Below, one piece after another: positions 15,976-24,740 of a stretch of 37,588 nucleotides of DNA. A program made the position numbers and the translations under genes. The stretch covers positions 1-37,588 of the forward strand of contig DATKRV010000018.1 in assembly GCA_035532075.1 (NCBI GenBank). Reading direction: 5' to 3'. The notes beneath the pieces are model-generated. The model did not search any database and was not told the origin of the DNA. It saw nothing but the letters and a program-made list of their open reading frames with translations. Origin of the DNA: CAIVND01 sp035532075. GTDB taxonomy: Bacteria; Actinomycetota; Acidimicrobiia; Acidimicrobiales; Bog-793. Within the stretch, counting starts at the first letter, position 1. The number at the start of each line of letters is the position of its first letter.

Positions 15976-17172
15976 TCAGGGGAGGTTCGCCGAGATGTTC
16001 TCCACCTGAGGATGGGTGGCGATGAAGCGCTTGTACCTGATCATGCGTGCTGGGCTGTTGACACACAGCGCGCCGACCAGCACGCCATCGGACTCATAGC
16101 CGACAACAAACTTGTCCGCCTCGAGCGAACCTTCAAGCACCGAATGGAAGGTCCCCGCGGTGCCGACGTACTGGATCTTCAGGTCATACTGATCGGACCA
16201 GACGTAGGGAACCGCCACATAAGGCTTCGCCAATTCGGCGCCATGCACAAGGGTGTGCGCGGCAACCGATGCCTGCTCGACGGCATTCGACCAATGTTCG
16301 ACACGCATCACCCGGCCGAACATGGCATTTGGCCATCTCGCAACGTCCCCGACCGCGACGACGTTGTCCGTGCCGAGAACGCGTAACGTCTCGTCGCACA
16401 GCACGCCGTTGTCAAGATCAAAGTCGTTCCCCTCAAGCCATCCGGTCTCCGGCACGACACCGATTGCCAGCACGACGACATCCGCCTCGATGGAACTCCC
16501 GTCTTCGAGTTCGACCCGTTCGACCGAGCCCTCGCCGGTAACACCCTTGACGCCCACGCCAAGACGCAGATCAACTCCTCGACTCCGATGCACCTCGGCG
16601 GCCCACGCACCCATTACCGGCCCGAGCGTGCGCTCAAGGGGTTGGGGAAAGTACTCGACCACCGTGACCTCGAGCCCATATCCGCGACACGTCGCGGCGA
16701 CCTCGCAGCCAATCCAGCCCGCACCGATGATCGCGACCTTTGGTGAGTGAGCCAACGCCTCGCGCAACGCGACGGACTCGTCATAGGTTCGAAGCACAAA
16801 GACACCGGGCGTCGTCACATCGATCGAGGGAAGCATGCGCGGTGCGGCTCCCGTGGCAATGACAAGTCCGTCAAAGCCGATCCGCGAGCCATCGTCGAGT
16901 TCCACCTCGGAGCGCGCGTGATGGAGCCTGACGATGCGCCGGCCAAGCACGAGATCCGCATTGAGGTGCTCGATCACCTTGAGGCGTCCCCGGTCTGCCT
17001 CCCACTCACCCTTGAGGATCTCCTTTGAGAGCGGAGGTCGGTCATAGGGCGGAAAGTGCTGCTCCGCGCCGACGACAATCAGGTCTCCGACAAATCCCTC
17101 GTGCCGCACCGCCTCCGCGGCGCGAAGTCCTCCGAGCGAGGCGCCGGCGACGACGATGCGATCCATGGACAT
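15976..17172 (-). CDS. NAD(P)H-dependent ferredoxin reductase (FAD, rhodocoxin/putidaredoxin-reductase type)
   Basis: 398 residues. FAD-binding GASLGGLRAAE at the N-terminus, YDRPPLSKEIL, NAD-binding GAGWIGCEVA near residue 150, second FAD motif VAVGDVARW, then VEHWSNAVEQA and a C-terminal reductase domain. It moves electrons from NAD(P)H to a small ferredoxin. The [3Fe-4S] ferredoxin gene lies 42 bases upstream and is the likely partner. Such pairs feed cytochromes P450 or Rieske oxygenases. No P450 is in the window, so the Rieske enzyme at 1-280 is one candidate (inference). ATG at 17172 with GGGAGAG upstream. Confidence 0.93.
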   Translation of the reverse strand: MSMDRIVVAGASLGGLRAAEAVRHEGFVGDLIVVGAEQHFPPYDRPPLSKEILKGEWEADRGRLKVIEHLNADLVLGRRIVRLHHARSEVELDDGSRIGFDGLVIATGAAPRMLPSIDVTTPGVFVLRTYDESVALREALAHSPKVAIIGAGWIGCEVAATCRGYGLEVTVVEYFPQPLERTLGPVMGAWAAEVHRSRGVDLRLGVGVKGVTGEGSVERVELEDGSSIEADVVVLAIGVVPETGWLEGNDFDLDNGVLCDETLRVLGTDNVVAVGDVARWPNAMFGRVMRVEHWSNAVEQASVAAHTLVHGAELAKPYVAVPYVWSDQYDLKIQYVGTAGTFHSVLEGSLEADKFVVGYESDGVLVGALCVNSPARMIRYKRFIATHPQVENISANLP

Positions 17173-17214
17173 CTGTTGCTCTCCCGAATGACGATCGCGT
17201 CGCCTGAGTTGAAA

Positions 17215-17406
17215 TTAACCCTCGACTGTGATGACGTCGGCCGGGCAGCGACGCGCCGCGTCCTCCACCTTTGCGCGGTACTCCTCGCCCGGATTCTCGA
17301 TCAGCTGCGCGACAAGACCCTCGTCGTTCACGGTGAAGACCTCGGGCGCAGCGTCTTCGCACTGACCGTGGCCTGCACACAGGTCGAGGTTGAGCGTGAT
17401 CTTCAT
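17215..17406 (-). CDS. [3Fe-4S] ferredoxin (P450-associated type)
   Basis: 63 residues. Cysteines at 10, 16 and 54 in CAGHGQC and RRCPADVI. The position that would carry the fourth ligand of a [4Fe-4S] cluster is His13, as in actinobacterial [3Fe-4S] ferredoxins serving P450s. It passes single electrons from the neighbouring reductase to an oxygenase. The ATG at 17406 has AGAAGGG upstream. It is the first gene of a ferredoxin-reductase pair. Confidence 0.95.
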   Translation of the reverse strand: MKITLNLDLCAGHGQCEDAAPEVFTVNDEGLVAQLIENPGEEYRAKVEDAARRCPADVITVEG

Positions 17407-17457
17407 TTCTTTGTCCCTTCTCTTTCAAAATCTCGCCGCCAGTTCATGCGGCAATCA

Positions 17458-17491
17458 TTGACAATATTGGTCATAACGTCGGTATTTGTCA
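17458..17491. promoter_or_regulatory. Inverted repeat upstream of the ferredoxin gene, possible operator
   Basis: TGACAA (17459-17464) and TTGTCA (17486-17491) face each other, and the perfect palindrome CAATATTG sits at 17462-17469. The site lies 50-85 bases before the ferredoxin start, where a promoter would be. No regulator gene is adjacent. Confidence 0.35.
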
Positions 17492-17613
17492 CAAAAGGCC
17501 GGGCCTACCTCAGGCAGTTCCATAGACAGCTCATCGGCACGAGGCTTGCACTGGGTCACTCAACCATAATCGCTCGCCGCCCGGCGCTCCAATCATCAGC
17601 CAATCCAAGCATT

Positions 17614-17631
17614 CCTGCCTTCAACGGCAGG
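17614..17631 (-). terminator. Hairpin just after the aroC stop
   Basis: CCTGCC and GGCAGG form a six-base-pair stem with a six-base loop, starting four bases past the chorismate synthase stop codon. No U tract follows, so it may weaken read-through or stabilise the 3' end rather than terminate fully. Confidence 0.4.
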
Positions 17632-17634
17632 TTG

Positions 17635-18813
17635 TTAGGGCGCCGCCGCCGAGGGAGCCGTGTTGCACGCATCGAGAAAGGCGCGATGGTTGCGCGTGAA
17701 CTCAGCCACCGAGTCACCGCCGAACTTTCGCAACGCCTCGTTGGCAAGCACCAGGGCCATCATCGTTTCAGCGACCACACCCATCGCCGGCACGGCAGTG
17801 ACGTCGGTGCGTTCTTTGAACGAGACGGTATCTTCCTTGGTGACGACGTCGACGGTGTGCAGCGTCGGACGGTTGAGCGTCGCCAGCGGTTTCATCGCGA
17901 CGTGGGCGATGACGGGACCGCCGGTGGTGATTCCGCCCTCGACGCCACCAGCGCGCGTCGTCTGTCGGATGTAGGAGTTTTCGATCGCATCGTAATAAAT
18001 CGCATCGTGTGCTTCGGAGCCGGGCTGGCGGGCAACGGTGAAGCCATCGCCGACCTCGACGCCCTTGACTGCCTGGATGCTCATCAGCGCCTGGGCGATC
18101 AGGCCATCGATCTTGCGGTCCCAGTGCACGTGAGAGCCGAGACCGACTGGAACGCCGTAGGCGATCACCTCGGCGACGCCACCGAGCGAGTCGCCGACCT
18201 TTGCCGCTGCTTTGATCGCGCTGATCATCGCGTCGCTCGCGACAAGATCGAGACAGCGAACCTCGTTCTCGTCGACGGTTGCGAGGTCCTCGGTCAAGGG
18301 ACGTCGCGTCGAATCCGATATCACAGACCCGATTGCGGTGACGTGGCTCAGAACCGAGAGACCGATCTGCGCGAGCAGAGCCTTCGCGAAACAACCGGCG
18401 ACAACGCGCGCCGCGGTCTCTCGTGCCGAGGCGCGTTCGAGCACGTCCCTTGCGTCGGCAAAGCCATATTTCTGCATGCCGGCAAGATCCGCGTGGCCTG
18501 GCCTTGGCGCGGTAAGGATCTTTGACGGCACGCCCGGATCTGGAGACATCTCATCGACCCACTTTGGCCACTCGGTGTTGGCGATCTCGACCGCGACCGG
18601 CGAGCCGAGAGTGCGGCCATGGCGGATGCCGGCAAGCAGCTCGATCTCGTCTTGTTCGAAACGCATCCTCGGACCGCGCCCATAGCCGAGGCGTCGCCGG
18701 CCGAGCTCGCCGGTGATCTCGGAACGTTCGATGTGAAGACCTGCAGGAAGTCCCTCGAGAACGACGACGAGTGACTTTCCGTGGGACTCACCAGCGGTGA
18801 GGTAACGGAGCAT
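17635..18813 (-). CDS. aroC: Chorismate synthase
   Basis: 392 residues, normal length. It makes chorismate from EPSP with reduced FMN, the last shikimate step. Visible: LRYLTAGESHGKSLV at the N-terminus, RRRLGYGRGPRM, LAGIRHGRTLGSPV, HADLAGMQKYG, RASARETAARV and the GGVEGGITTGGPV region. ATG at 18813 matches the family start; an upstream in-frame start at 18897 is not supported. TAGATT lies seven bases upstream, so it may be leaderless. Its neighbours do not belong to the shikimate pathway. Confidence 0.97.
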   Translation of the reverse strand: MLRYLTAGESHGKSLVVVLEGLPAGLHIERSEITGELGRRRLGYGRGPRMRFEQDEIELLAGIRHGRTLGSPVAVEIANTEWPKWVDEMSPDPGVPSKILTAPRPGHADLAGMQKYGFADARDVLERASARETAARVVAGCFAKALLAQIGLSVLSHVTAIGSVISDSTRRPLTEDLATVDENEVRCLDLVASDAMISAIKAAAKVGDSLGGVAEVIAYGVPVGLGSHVHWDRKIDGLIAQALMSIQAVKGVEVGDGFTVARQPGSEAHDAIYYDAIENSYIRQTTRAGGVEGGITTGGPVIAHVAMKPLATLNRPTLHTVDVVTKEDTVSFKERTDVTAVPAMGVVAETMMALVLANEALRKFGGDSVAEFTRNHRAFLDACNTAPSAAAP

Positions 18814-18820
18814 GGCTGTC

Positions 18821-18826
18821 AATCTA
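18821..18826 (-). promoter_or_regulatory. -10 box of a possible leaderless aroC transcript
   Basis: TAGATT on the minus strand lies seven bases before the aroC ATG, and there is no Shine-Dalgarno sequence between them. Confidence 0.45.
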
Positions 18827-18827
18827 G

Positions 18828-19160
18828 CCAATATGGAGCGACTGGCTCGGTGTGCATCTGCGCGAGCTCTCCACCACTCGGGACGGAGCGAGCGCACAGA
18901 AGGTGAGCGTCGTCACCGCTACTGGCCTCATCCATCGCGCAGTGGTCGATCTCAATATGACCTGAACCCCTTTTGACCAAGGCCAACTCATCGAACGCGC
19001 TCGCCTGCTCGCACGTTGGGAGAGAGGTCTGGACGAGGGCATTTGGTCATCCATCGCGCCGTGGCGAGAGCTGGAAGGCACCGGAATGCCAAAGGTACGA
19101 AAAGGTCCGGAGGGCCGGTGTGCCAAAGACACGGGACAGCGTCACTATTTCGGAGGGGGT
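18828..19160 (+). pseudogene. Coding-like remnant interrupted by a stop, unidentified
   Basis: One plus-strand frame reads like a protein across this gap: WSDWLGVHLRELSTTRDG, then KVSVVTATGLIHRAVVDL, then a TGA at 18961-18963. The same frame continues as PFDQGQLIERARLLARWERG and GIWSSIAPWRELEG. There is a TAG just before it and no start. I do not recognise the family. It may be the remains of a gene between aroC and the carbonic anhydrase, or chance in GC-rich DNA. Otherwise the 428-base gap holds only the promoter elements. Confidence 0.3.
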
Positions 19161-19166
19161 GTGGCC

Positions 19167-19194
19167 TTGACAGCCGGCACTCTAAGCCTAAAGA
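19167..19194 (+). promoter_or_regulatory. Probable promoter of the carbonic anhydrase gene
   Basis: TTGACA at 19167-19172 and TAAAGA at 19189-19194 are 16 bases apart. The start codon at 19242 would follow a leader of about 40 bases that carries AAGGAGG. Confidence 0.4.
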
Positions 19195-19241
19195 TGACTA
19201 ATTCGATCAGGATTTACCGATCGGTTCATCAAGGAGGCCAC

Positions 19242-19736
19242 ATGACCGTTACCGACGGACTATTGAAGAACGCCGAAACCTACGCCAATTCCTTCAGCAA
19301 AGGGAGCCTGCCAATGCCTCCGGGCAAGAAGTTGGCCGTGCTCGCCTGCATGGATGCCCGGCTGAACGTCTATGGTCTCCTCGGTCTGTCCGAGGGAGAT
19401 GCCCACATCATCCGCAATGCCGGAGGAGTCGTGACCGAGGACGCTGTGCGTTCGCTCACCATCTCCCAGCGTCTCCTTGGCACTGAGGAGATCATCTTGA
19501 TCCACCACTCCGACTGCGGAATGCTCACGTTCAAAGACGATGCGGTCAAAGACCAGATCACCACCGAGACCGGAGTTCGGCCCCCATTTGCCCTCGAGGC
19601 GTTCGCCGATCCTGACGACGACGTACGCCAATCGATTGCCCGTATCAAGGCGAGCCCATTTATCCCGAAAAAGGACAAGATCCGCGGTTTCGTGTACGAG
19701 GTGGAGAGCGGAAACTTGCGGCCCGTGACTCCCTGA
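19242..19736 (+). CDS. Beta-class carbonic anhydrase
   Basis: 164 residues, similar in size to short actinobacterial beta-carbonic anhydrases. Zinc ligands are visible in CMDAR (Cys, with the Asp-Arg dyad) and HHSDCGM (His and Cys). It interconverts CO2 and bicarbonate in the cytoplasm. ATG at 19242 is set by AAGGAGG at 19231-19237; a longer in-frame start at 19086 has no support. Pyruvate carboxylase, which consumes bicarbonate, is the next gene, 372 bases downstream. Confidence 0.93.
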   Translation: MTVTDGLLKNAETYANSFSKGSLPMPPGKKLAVLACMDARLNVYGLLGLSEGDAHIIRNAGGVVTEDAVRSLTISQRLLGTEEIILIHHSDCGMLTFKDDAVKDQITTETGVRPPFALEAFADPDDDVRQSIARIKASPFIPKKDKIRGFVYEVESGNLRPVTP

Positions 19737-20108
19737 CGGCCCCTCGCGAACGAGATCGCGGTCCTGAAGAGGACTTGGCCAGGAGCTCATTTCACGCAGA
19801 TTGTTCGACGCTATGCCAGCCCGGTGAAACTGGCTCGCGAGAGGCTCATCACGCACCAGCATCGATAGCTTGGATGAAACCGCCTCGGCTGGCTGACCAC
19901 CTGCGAGCCACGCGTCCCCGTTCGCGTCACACCCGAAAGACTCTTGGCAGGTTTTTACCGAGGTGCACGGACATACGGCCAGAGCGCGTATCGTTAGCGA
20001 CACGCGCTCTTGCCTCGGGACACGTCGAAACGTTCTCGCCGGTGGATCACGTGAGTCAAGAGCCGATGGGATTCTGGTGGTCGCGCCGATCGAAAGGCTT
20101 GGAGAGCC
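19737..20108. other. Gap between carbonic anhydrase and pyruvate carboxylase
   Basis: 372 bases with no convincing gene, RNA or terminator on either strand. The last bases carry GGAG five bases before the pyruvate carboxylase GTG. No clear promoter was identified. Confidence 0.4.
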
Positions 20109-23100
20109 GTGCAGAAGGTGTTGGTGGCAAACCGCGGTGAGATCGCGATTCGGGCGTTTCGAGCTGCGTATGAACTCGGACTGAAATCCGTTGCGGTCTT
20201 CGCCTACGAGGACCGCAACTCTTTGCATCGGCAAAAGGCGGACGAGTCTTACGTGATCGGCGAACGGGGACGTCCAGTTACCGCGTACCTCGACATTGAC
20301 GCGCTGATCGATGTCGCGTTGCGTTCGGGCGCGGACGCGATCTACCCGGGGTATGGATTCCTCTCGGAGAATCCGGCACTCGCAGAGGCATGTCGGGACA
20401 ACGACGTCACCTTCGTCGGTCCATCCGCCGAAGTACTCCGACTGGCCGGGAACAAGGTGCGCGCGCTTGAAGTCGCCGAGGCCACCGGCCTGCCAGTACT
20501 AAGAACGACCTCCGGCACCACCAACGGCTCCGATCTCATCGGCTTGGCGGAGTCGATCGGATTCCCGCTTTTTGTCAAGGCAGCAGCCGGTGGAGGAGGA
20601 CGGGGACTGCGTCGTGTCGACACACCGAGGCAGCTTGTCAATGCGATCGACGCTGCCAAACGCGAGGCGGCATCAGCCTTTGGCGATGAGACGATCTTCC
20701 TCGAACAGGCGGTGATGCGGCCACGGCACATCGAAGTACAGATCCTCGGTGACCTCCACGGCCACGTCGTCCATCTATTCGAGCGCGACTGTTCGGTCCA
20801 ACGTCGCCACCAAAAGGTGATCGAGGTCGCACCGGCGCAGAATCTCGATCCGCTGGTGAGAGCGAGGCTGTGCGAGGATGCGGTCAGACTTGCGACCGAG
20901 ATCGGTTATCAGAATGCAGGCACCGTGGAGTTCCTGCTCGACGCGCGCGGCCAACACGTGTTCATCGAGATGAACCCGCGCATCCAGGTCGAGCACACCG
21001 TGACCGAGGAGGTCACCGGTGTCGATCTCGTGCGAGCCCAGTTCTCGATCGCCGCGGGGGCAACACTCGATCAGCTCGACCTCGACCAGGAGGCAATCAC
21101 GATTCAGGGGTGTGCATTGCAGTGTCGCATCACCACCGAAGACCCGAACAACGACTTTCGACCCGACACCGGCCGAATCTCCGCATATCGGAGTGCGGGA
21201 GGGGCGGGCATCCGTCTCGACGGGGGCACGTTGCATGCGGGCGCCGAGGTCCTTCCCTATTTCGATTCATTGCTGATCAAGATGACCGCCAGAGGCAGAA
21301 CGTGGCCGGAGACCGTTGCGCGAGCGCGGCGCGCGGTGACCGAATTTCGTGTCCGCGGAGTCGCGACGAACATCTACTTTCTCCAGGCCGTGCTCGACAA
21401 CGAGGAGTTCAAGGCAGGACGGGCGACAACCGCGCTGCTCGATGACTATCCCGAACTGCTCCGCGCATGGACGGGTACCGACCGGGGTTCAAAACTTCTC
21501 GCATACCTCGCGGAGGTGACGGTAAACCGTCCCCATGGAGAGCTCCCCAGCGCGGTCAACCCGAGCGAGAAACTTCCAAAGATCGATCTCGGACAGGCTC
21601 CGCCGCAAGGTTCACGGCAGCGGCTTCTCGACGTCGGCCCGAGTGCGTTTGCGCACGAGATCCGCGGATCAAGTACACCATGGGTAACCGATACGACATT
21701 TCGTGACGCCCACCAGTCGCTGCTCGCAACCAGACTGAGAACCGACGACCTTCTCGTCGTCGCACCCTACGTTGCGCGCATGACCCCACAACTGCTCTCA
21801 CTCGAGGCTTGGGGTGGCGCGACCTACGACGTCGCGCTTCGTTTCTTGCTCGAGGATCCGTGGCGAAGACTCGAACTGTTGCGCCAGGCAGTGCCGAACC
21901 TGTGTCTACAGATGCTGTTGCGCGGACGCAATACCGTTGGATACACACCCTATCCCGAGATCGTGACGCGTCACTTTGTCAAAGAGGCAGCCGCGACCGG
22001 TATCGACATCTTCCGCATCTTCGATGCACTCAATGACGTCGATCAGATGCGTCCGGCGATCGACGCAGTGCTCGAGACCCACGCGATCGCCGAGGGCGCG
22101 CTGTGCTACACGGGTGACCTGTCAAATCCAAACGAGCACACCTACACCCTCGACTACTACCTGAACATCGCGGATGGACTCGTCGACGCCGGGGTTCACA
22201 TGCTGTGCATCAAGGACATGGCCGGTCTTTTGCGTCCACCGGCCGCGCACCGGCTCGTCCTCGCGCTGCGGGAACGGTTCGATCAGCCAGTGCACCTGCA
22301 CACCCATGACACCGCCGGCGGACAGCTCGCGACCTACCTCGCGGCGCTCGAGGCGGGCGTCGACGCAATCGATGGCGCGCACGCTCCCATGGCAGGGACA
22401 ACCAGTCAGCCCTCGCTCTCGGCAGTCGTGGCGTCGACCGACCACTCCGCGTTTGCAACCGGGATCGATCTCGACGCACTCAGCGCGCTCGAGCCCTACT
22501 TCGAATCGCTGCGTCGCCTCTATGCCCCGTTCGAGAGCGGCCTTTCCGGACCGACCGGACGCGTCTATCAGCACGAGATTCCCGGAGGGCAGCTCTCGAA
22601 CCTTCGTCAACAGGCGACAGCCGTCGGACTTGGCGATCGTTTCGAGGACGTCGAACGCCTCTACGCCATTGCAAACAAGATTCTTGGGAACATCGTCAAG
22701 GTCACGCCCTCGAGCAAGGTCGTCGGCGACCTCGCGCTCCAGCTTGCAGCCTCTGGAGCGGACCCCGAAGAGTTCGAGCGAGAGCCGGAGCGCTTTGACA
22801 TTCCCGACAGCGTGCTCGGGTTCCTCGCCGGAGAACTCGGAACTCCGGCAAACGGGTTTCCCGAACCCTTCCGCAGTCGCGCGCTCAAAGGACGCGTGCC
22901 CGAACTGAAAGAACCGACCATCTCCGCTGACGACGAGGCTCTACTCGAGGGACCGACAAGGCGGAATACCCTCAGTCGACTCCTCTTCCCGGGACCGACG
23001 CGCGAGTTCGAGGATGCAACCAGTGCCTACGGTGACCTCTCGCTGTTGTCATCGCGGGCCTTCTTCTATGGTCTTCGCCATGGCGAGGAGACCGAGGTCG

Positions 23101-23495
23101 AACTCGAGCCGGGTGTCTCGCTCATCTACGGCCTTGAGGCGATCGGGGATGCCGATGAGCGCGGCATGCGCACCGTGATGTGTACCCTGAACGGGCAGTA
23201 CCGTCCGCTCTCGGTACGCGACAAAGCGCTCGGCATCGACGCGCCGAGCGCGGAGCGCGCCGATCCGAACGATCCGACCCAGGTCGCGGCCCCGTTCACC
23301 GGGGTCGTCACCATCCGGGTCCGCCCCGGCGACGAGGTGGCAGTCGGCACCGTCGTCGCAACGATTGAGGCGATGAAGATGGAGGCCGGCATCACGGCAG
23401 CGGTCGCCGGCACCGTGATGGCCCTCACCGTCGAAACGGTGACCTCGGTGCGCGCCGGTGATCTACTGCTGCGCTTATCGCCCGAGGGTGCGTAG
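20109..23495 (+). CDS. pyc: Pyruvate carboxylase
   Basis: 1,128 residues, full single-chain form. The N-terminal biotin carboxylase (1 to about 450) has LVANRGEIAIRAFRAA, the ATP-grasp loop KAAAGGGGRGLRRV and FIEMNPRIQVEHTVTEE. The carboxyltransferase (about 525-800) has TDTTFRDAHQSLLATR and HLHTHDTAGGQ with its metal-binding residues. A PYC/OADA domain follows, then the biotinyl domain with EAMKMEA; the biotin site is Lys1090. It makes oxaloacetate from pyruvate, bicarbonate and ATP. Start: GTG at 20109 with GGAG upstream, matching the family N-terminus. No break or odd substitution seen. Confidence 0.98.
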   Translation: MQKVLVANRGEIAIRAFRAAYELGLKSVAVFAYEDRNSLHRQKADESYVIGERGRPVTAYLDIDALIDVALRSGADAIYPGYGFLSENPALAEACRDNDVTFVGPSAEVLRLAGNKVRALEVAEATGLPVLRTTSGTTNGSDLIGLAESIGFPLFVKAAAGGGGRGLRRVDTPRQLVNAIDAAKREAASAFGDETIFLEQAVMRPRHIEVQILGDLHGHVVHLFERDCSVQRRHQKVIEVAPAQNLDPLVRARLCEDAVRLATEIGYQNAGTVEFLLDARGQHVFIEMNPRIQVEHTVTEEVTGVDLVRAQFSIAAGATLDQLDLDQEAITIQGCALQCRITTEDPNNDFRPDTGRISAYRSAGGAGIRLDGGTLHAGAEVLPYFDSLLIKMTARGRTWPETVARARRAVTEFRVRGVATNIYFLQAVLDNEEFKAGRATTALLDDYPELLRAWTGTDRGSKLLAYLAEVTVNRPHGELPSAVNPSEKLPKIDLGQAPPQGSRQRLLDVGPSAFAHEIRGSSTPWVTDTTFRDAHQSLLATRLRTDDLLVVAPYVARMTPQLLSLEAWGGATYDVALRFLLEDPWRRLELLRQAVPNLCLQMLLRGRNTVGYTPYPEIVTRHFVKEAAATGIDIFRIFDALNDVDQMRPAIDAVLETHAIAEGALCYTGDLSNPNEHTYTLDYYLNIADGLVDAGVHMLCIKDMAGLLRPPAAHRLVLALRERFDQPVHLHTHDTAGGQLATYLAALEAGVDAIDGAHAPMAGTTSQPSLSAVVASTDHSAFATGIDLDALSALEPYFESLRRLYAPFESGLSGPTGRVYQHEIPGGQLSNLRQQATAVGLGDRFEDVERLYAIANKILGNIVKVTPSSKVVGDLALQLAASGADPEEFEREPERFDIPDSVLGFLAGELGTPANGFPEPFRSRALKGRVPELKEPTISADDEALLEGPTRRNTLSRLLFPGPTREFEDATSAYGDLSLLSSRAFFYGLRHGEETEVELEPGVSLIYGLEAIGDADERGMRTVMCTLNGQYRPLSVRDKALGIDAPSAERADPNDPTQVAAPFTGVVTIRVRPGDEVAVGTVVATIEAMKMEAGITAAVAGTVMALTVETVTSVRAGDLLLRLSPEGA

Positions 23496-23733
23496 GTCTT
23501 TCGACGCCTCGGGAGCAAGTGCTTCCAATTCAGACACGACTTCCCCCCAGAATCTCCGGAGCACTCGCTGTCATCGCGGCGAGGGTTTCCTCTGAGATTG
23601 CAACGCAAGATCGGCTGGTCCTTACGATCGTGGCGCCATCGACGAAAGTCACCGGACAATCCGGAAAGCCCATGCATCGATCGAAAGAGCTCATGCCAGG
23701 CGGACCACCGGTATGATGCTCGGGTTCGGAGAG
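23476..23733 (-). pseudogene. Unidentified minus-strand reading frame with an apparent frameshift
   Basis: The minus strand reads as a protein-like chain: SEPEHHTGGPPGMSSFDRC, GFPDCPVTFVDGATIV, then SEETLAAMTASAPEILGG. At a run of six Gs (about 23545) the frame ends. One frame over it continues as VVSELEALAPEASKDLRTLG to a TAA at 23478-23476, inside the last codons of pyc. The family is not recognised. It may be a decayed small gene with two close cysteine pairs, or a chance antisense frame. Confidence 0.3.
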
Positions 23734-23985
23734 CCCGGGATCATCCACCATGGAACACGACGTTCTGCCAAGATCTGGCCGAGCTTTTTCGACGGATGCG
23801 AACCTGTCTTCAACCAGCGCGAGAGCCACGGCGTCGCGACAGACCTGAAATTGCTTGTGCCAAGCACCTCGGGCGACCGAGTGCCGGGCCGCCAAGATTT
23901 TTCGGAGTCGGCGTCTGCGGTTAGTCTGATGCGAGTGTTGTATCCGCCACGCGACTATCGCGTCAATCACAATCCGGAGGATTCA
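23496..23985. other. Long leader region before bioY
   Basis: 490 bases between pyc and bioY. Besides the doubtful minus-strand frame it holds a possible -10 (TAGTCT near 23921) and the bioY ribosome site. A recognisable biotin-regulator operator was not identified by eye. Confidence 0.35.
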
Positions 23986-24576
23986 ATGTCTCAGGGAACG
24001 ACTGCGCTGCAAAGCAGGCGTGCGCTCGTGCTCGGCGACCTCTTGCCAGGCCTGCTGACGCGGGACGCGCTGCTGGTCATCGGCAGCGCGGCCTTCGTTG
24101 GCATCCTCGCTCAGATCTCGATTCCCCTCTCGTTCACTCCAGTACCGATCACGGGTCAGACGCTCGGGGTCTTGCTCGGTGGCTGCGCGCTTGGCTGGCG
24201 ACGTGCCGGCCTCGCAATGTCTTTGTATCTCCTCGCCGGACTCGCGGGCCTTCCGTGGTTCATCCACCGCAGCTCGGGATGGCAGGGCGCGTCATCGGGT
24301 TATCTATTTGGATTCATTCTCGCCTCGTTGGCCTGTGGCGTGATCGCGGAGCGCAAGGCAGATCGATCGGTGATCACCACCTTGTTGGCGATGTTTGCCG
24401 GGGAGTTCCTCATCTACCTCGTCGGGGTGCCCTGGCTGGCGATCGCCATCCACGTCAACCTCGCAAAGGCGATCGCACTCGGTCTCACTCCGTTCCTCGC
24501 AGGAGACGCGATCAAGGCGGGGATCGTCTCGCTCGCCTTGCCAGCGACGTGGCGACTCGTCGGACGTCACGACTGA
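23986..24576 (+). CDS. bioY: Biotin transporter BioY (S component of an ECF transporter)
   Basis: 196 residues, about six membrane segments. BioY hallmarks are visible: SFTPVPITGQTLGVLLGG, GWRRAGLAMSLYLLAGLAGLPWF, and the C-terminal FLAGDAIKAGI. It binds and imports biotin, alone or with shared EcfA/EcfT subunits; none of those are here. ATG at 23986 is set by GGAGG at 23976-23980; the frame is open further upstream but without family support. Placed after pyruvate carboxylase, a biotin-dependent enzyme, which fits its role. Confidence 0.95.
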   Translation: MSQGTTALQSRRALVLGDLLPGLLTRDALLVIGSAAFVGILAQISIPLSFTPVPITGQTLGVLLGGCALGWRRAGLAMSLYLLAGLAGLPWFIHRSSGWQGASSGYLFGFILASLACGVIAERKADRSVITTLLAMFAGEFLIYLVGVPWLAIAIHVNLAKAIALGLTPFLAGDAIKAGIVSLALPATWRLVGRHD

Positions 24577-24740
24577 GGTAGAGCCAGACCCGGTCATTTG
24601 GCCCGTCCCGGTGAGGTTGTGTTTGGCCCACAACCAGTCTTTGAGGACAAGAAGCGCTCCTTCCACAATGCCCTCCCGGTTACCATGGCAGCATGGCCGT
24701 TGCGTCGACCAGAGGCGCGGCACACAGCGAGGTGGGGGGA

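Noticed and set aside
19260..20234. Long minus-strand open frame (about 324 codons)
   Set aside because: Antisense to carbonic anhydrase and the start of pyc; no domain-like sequence.
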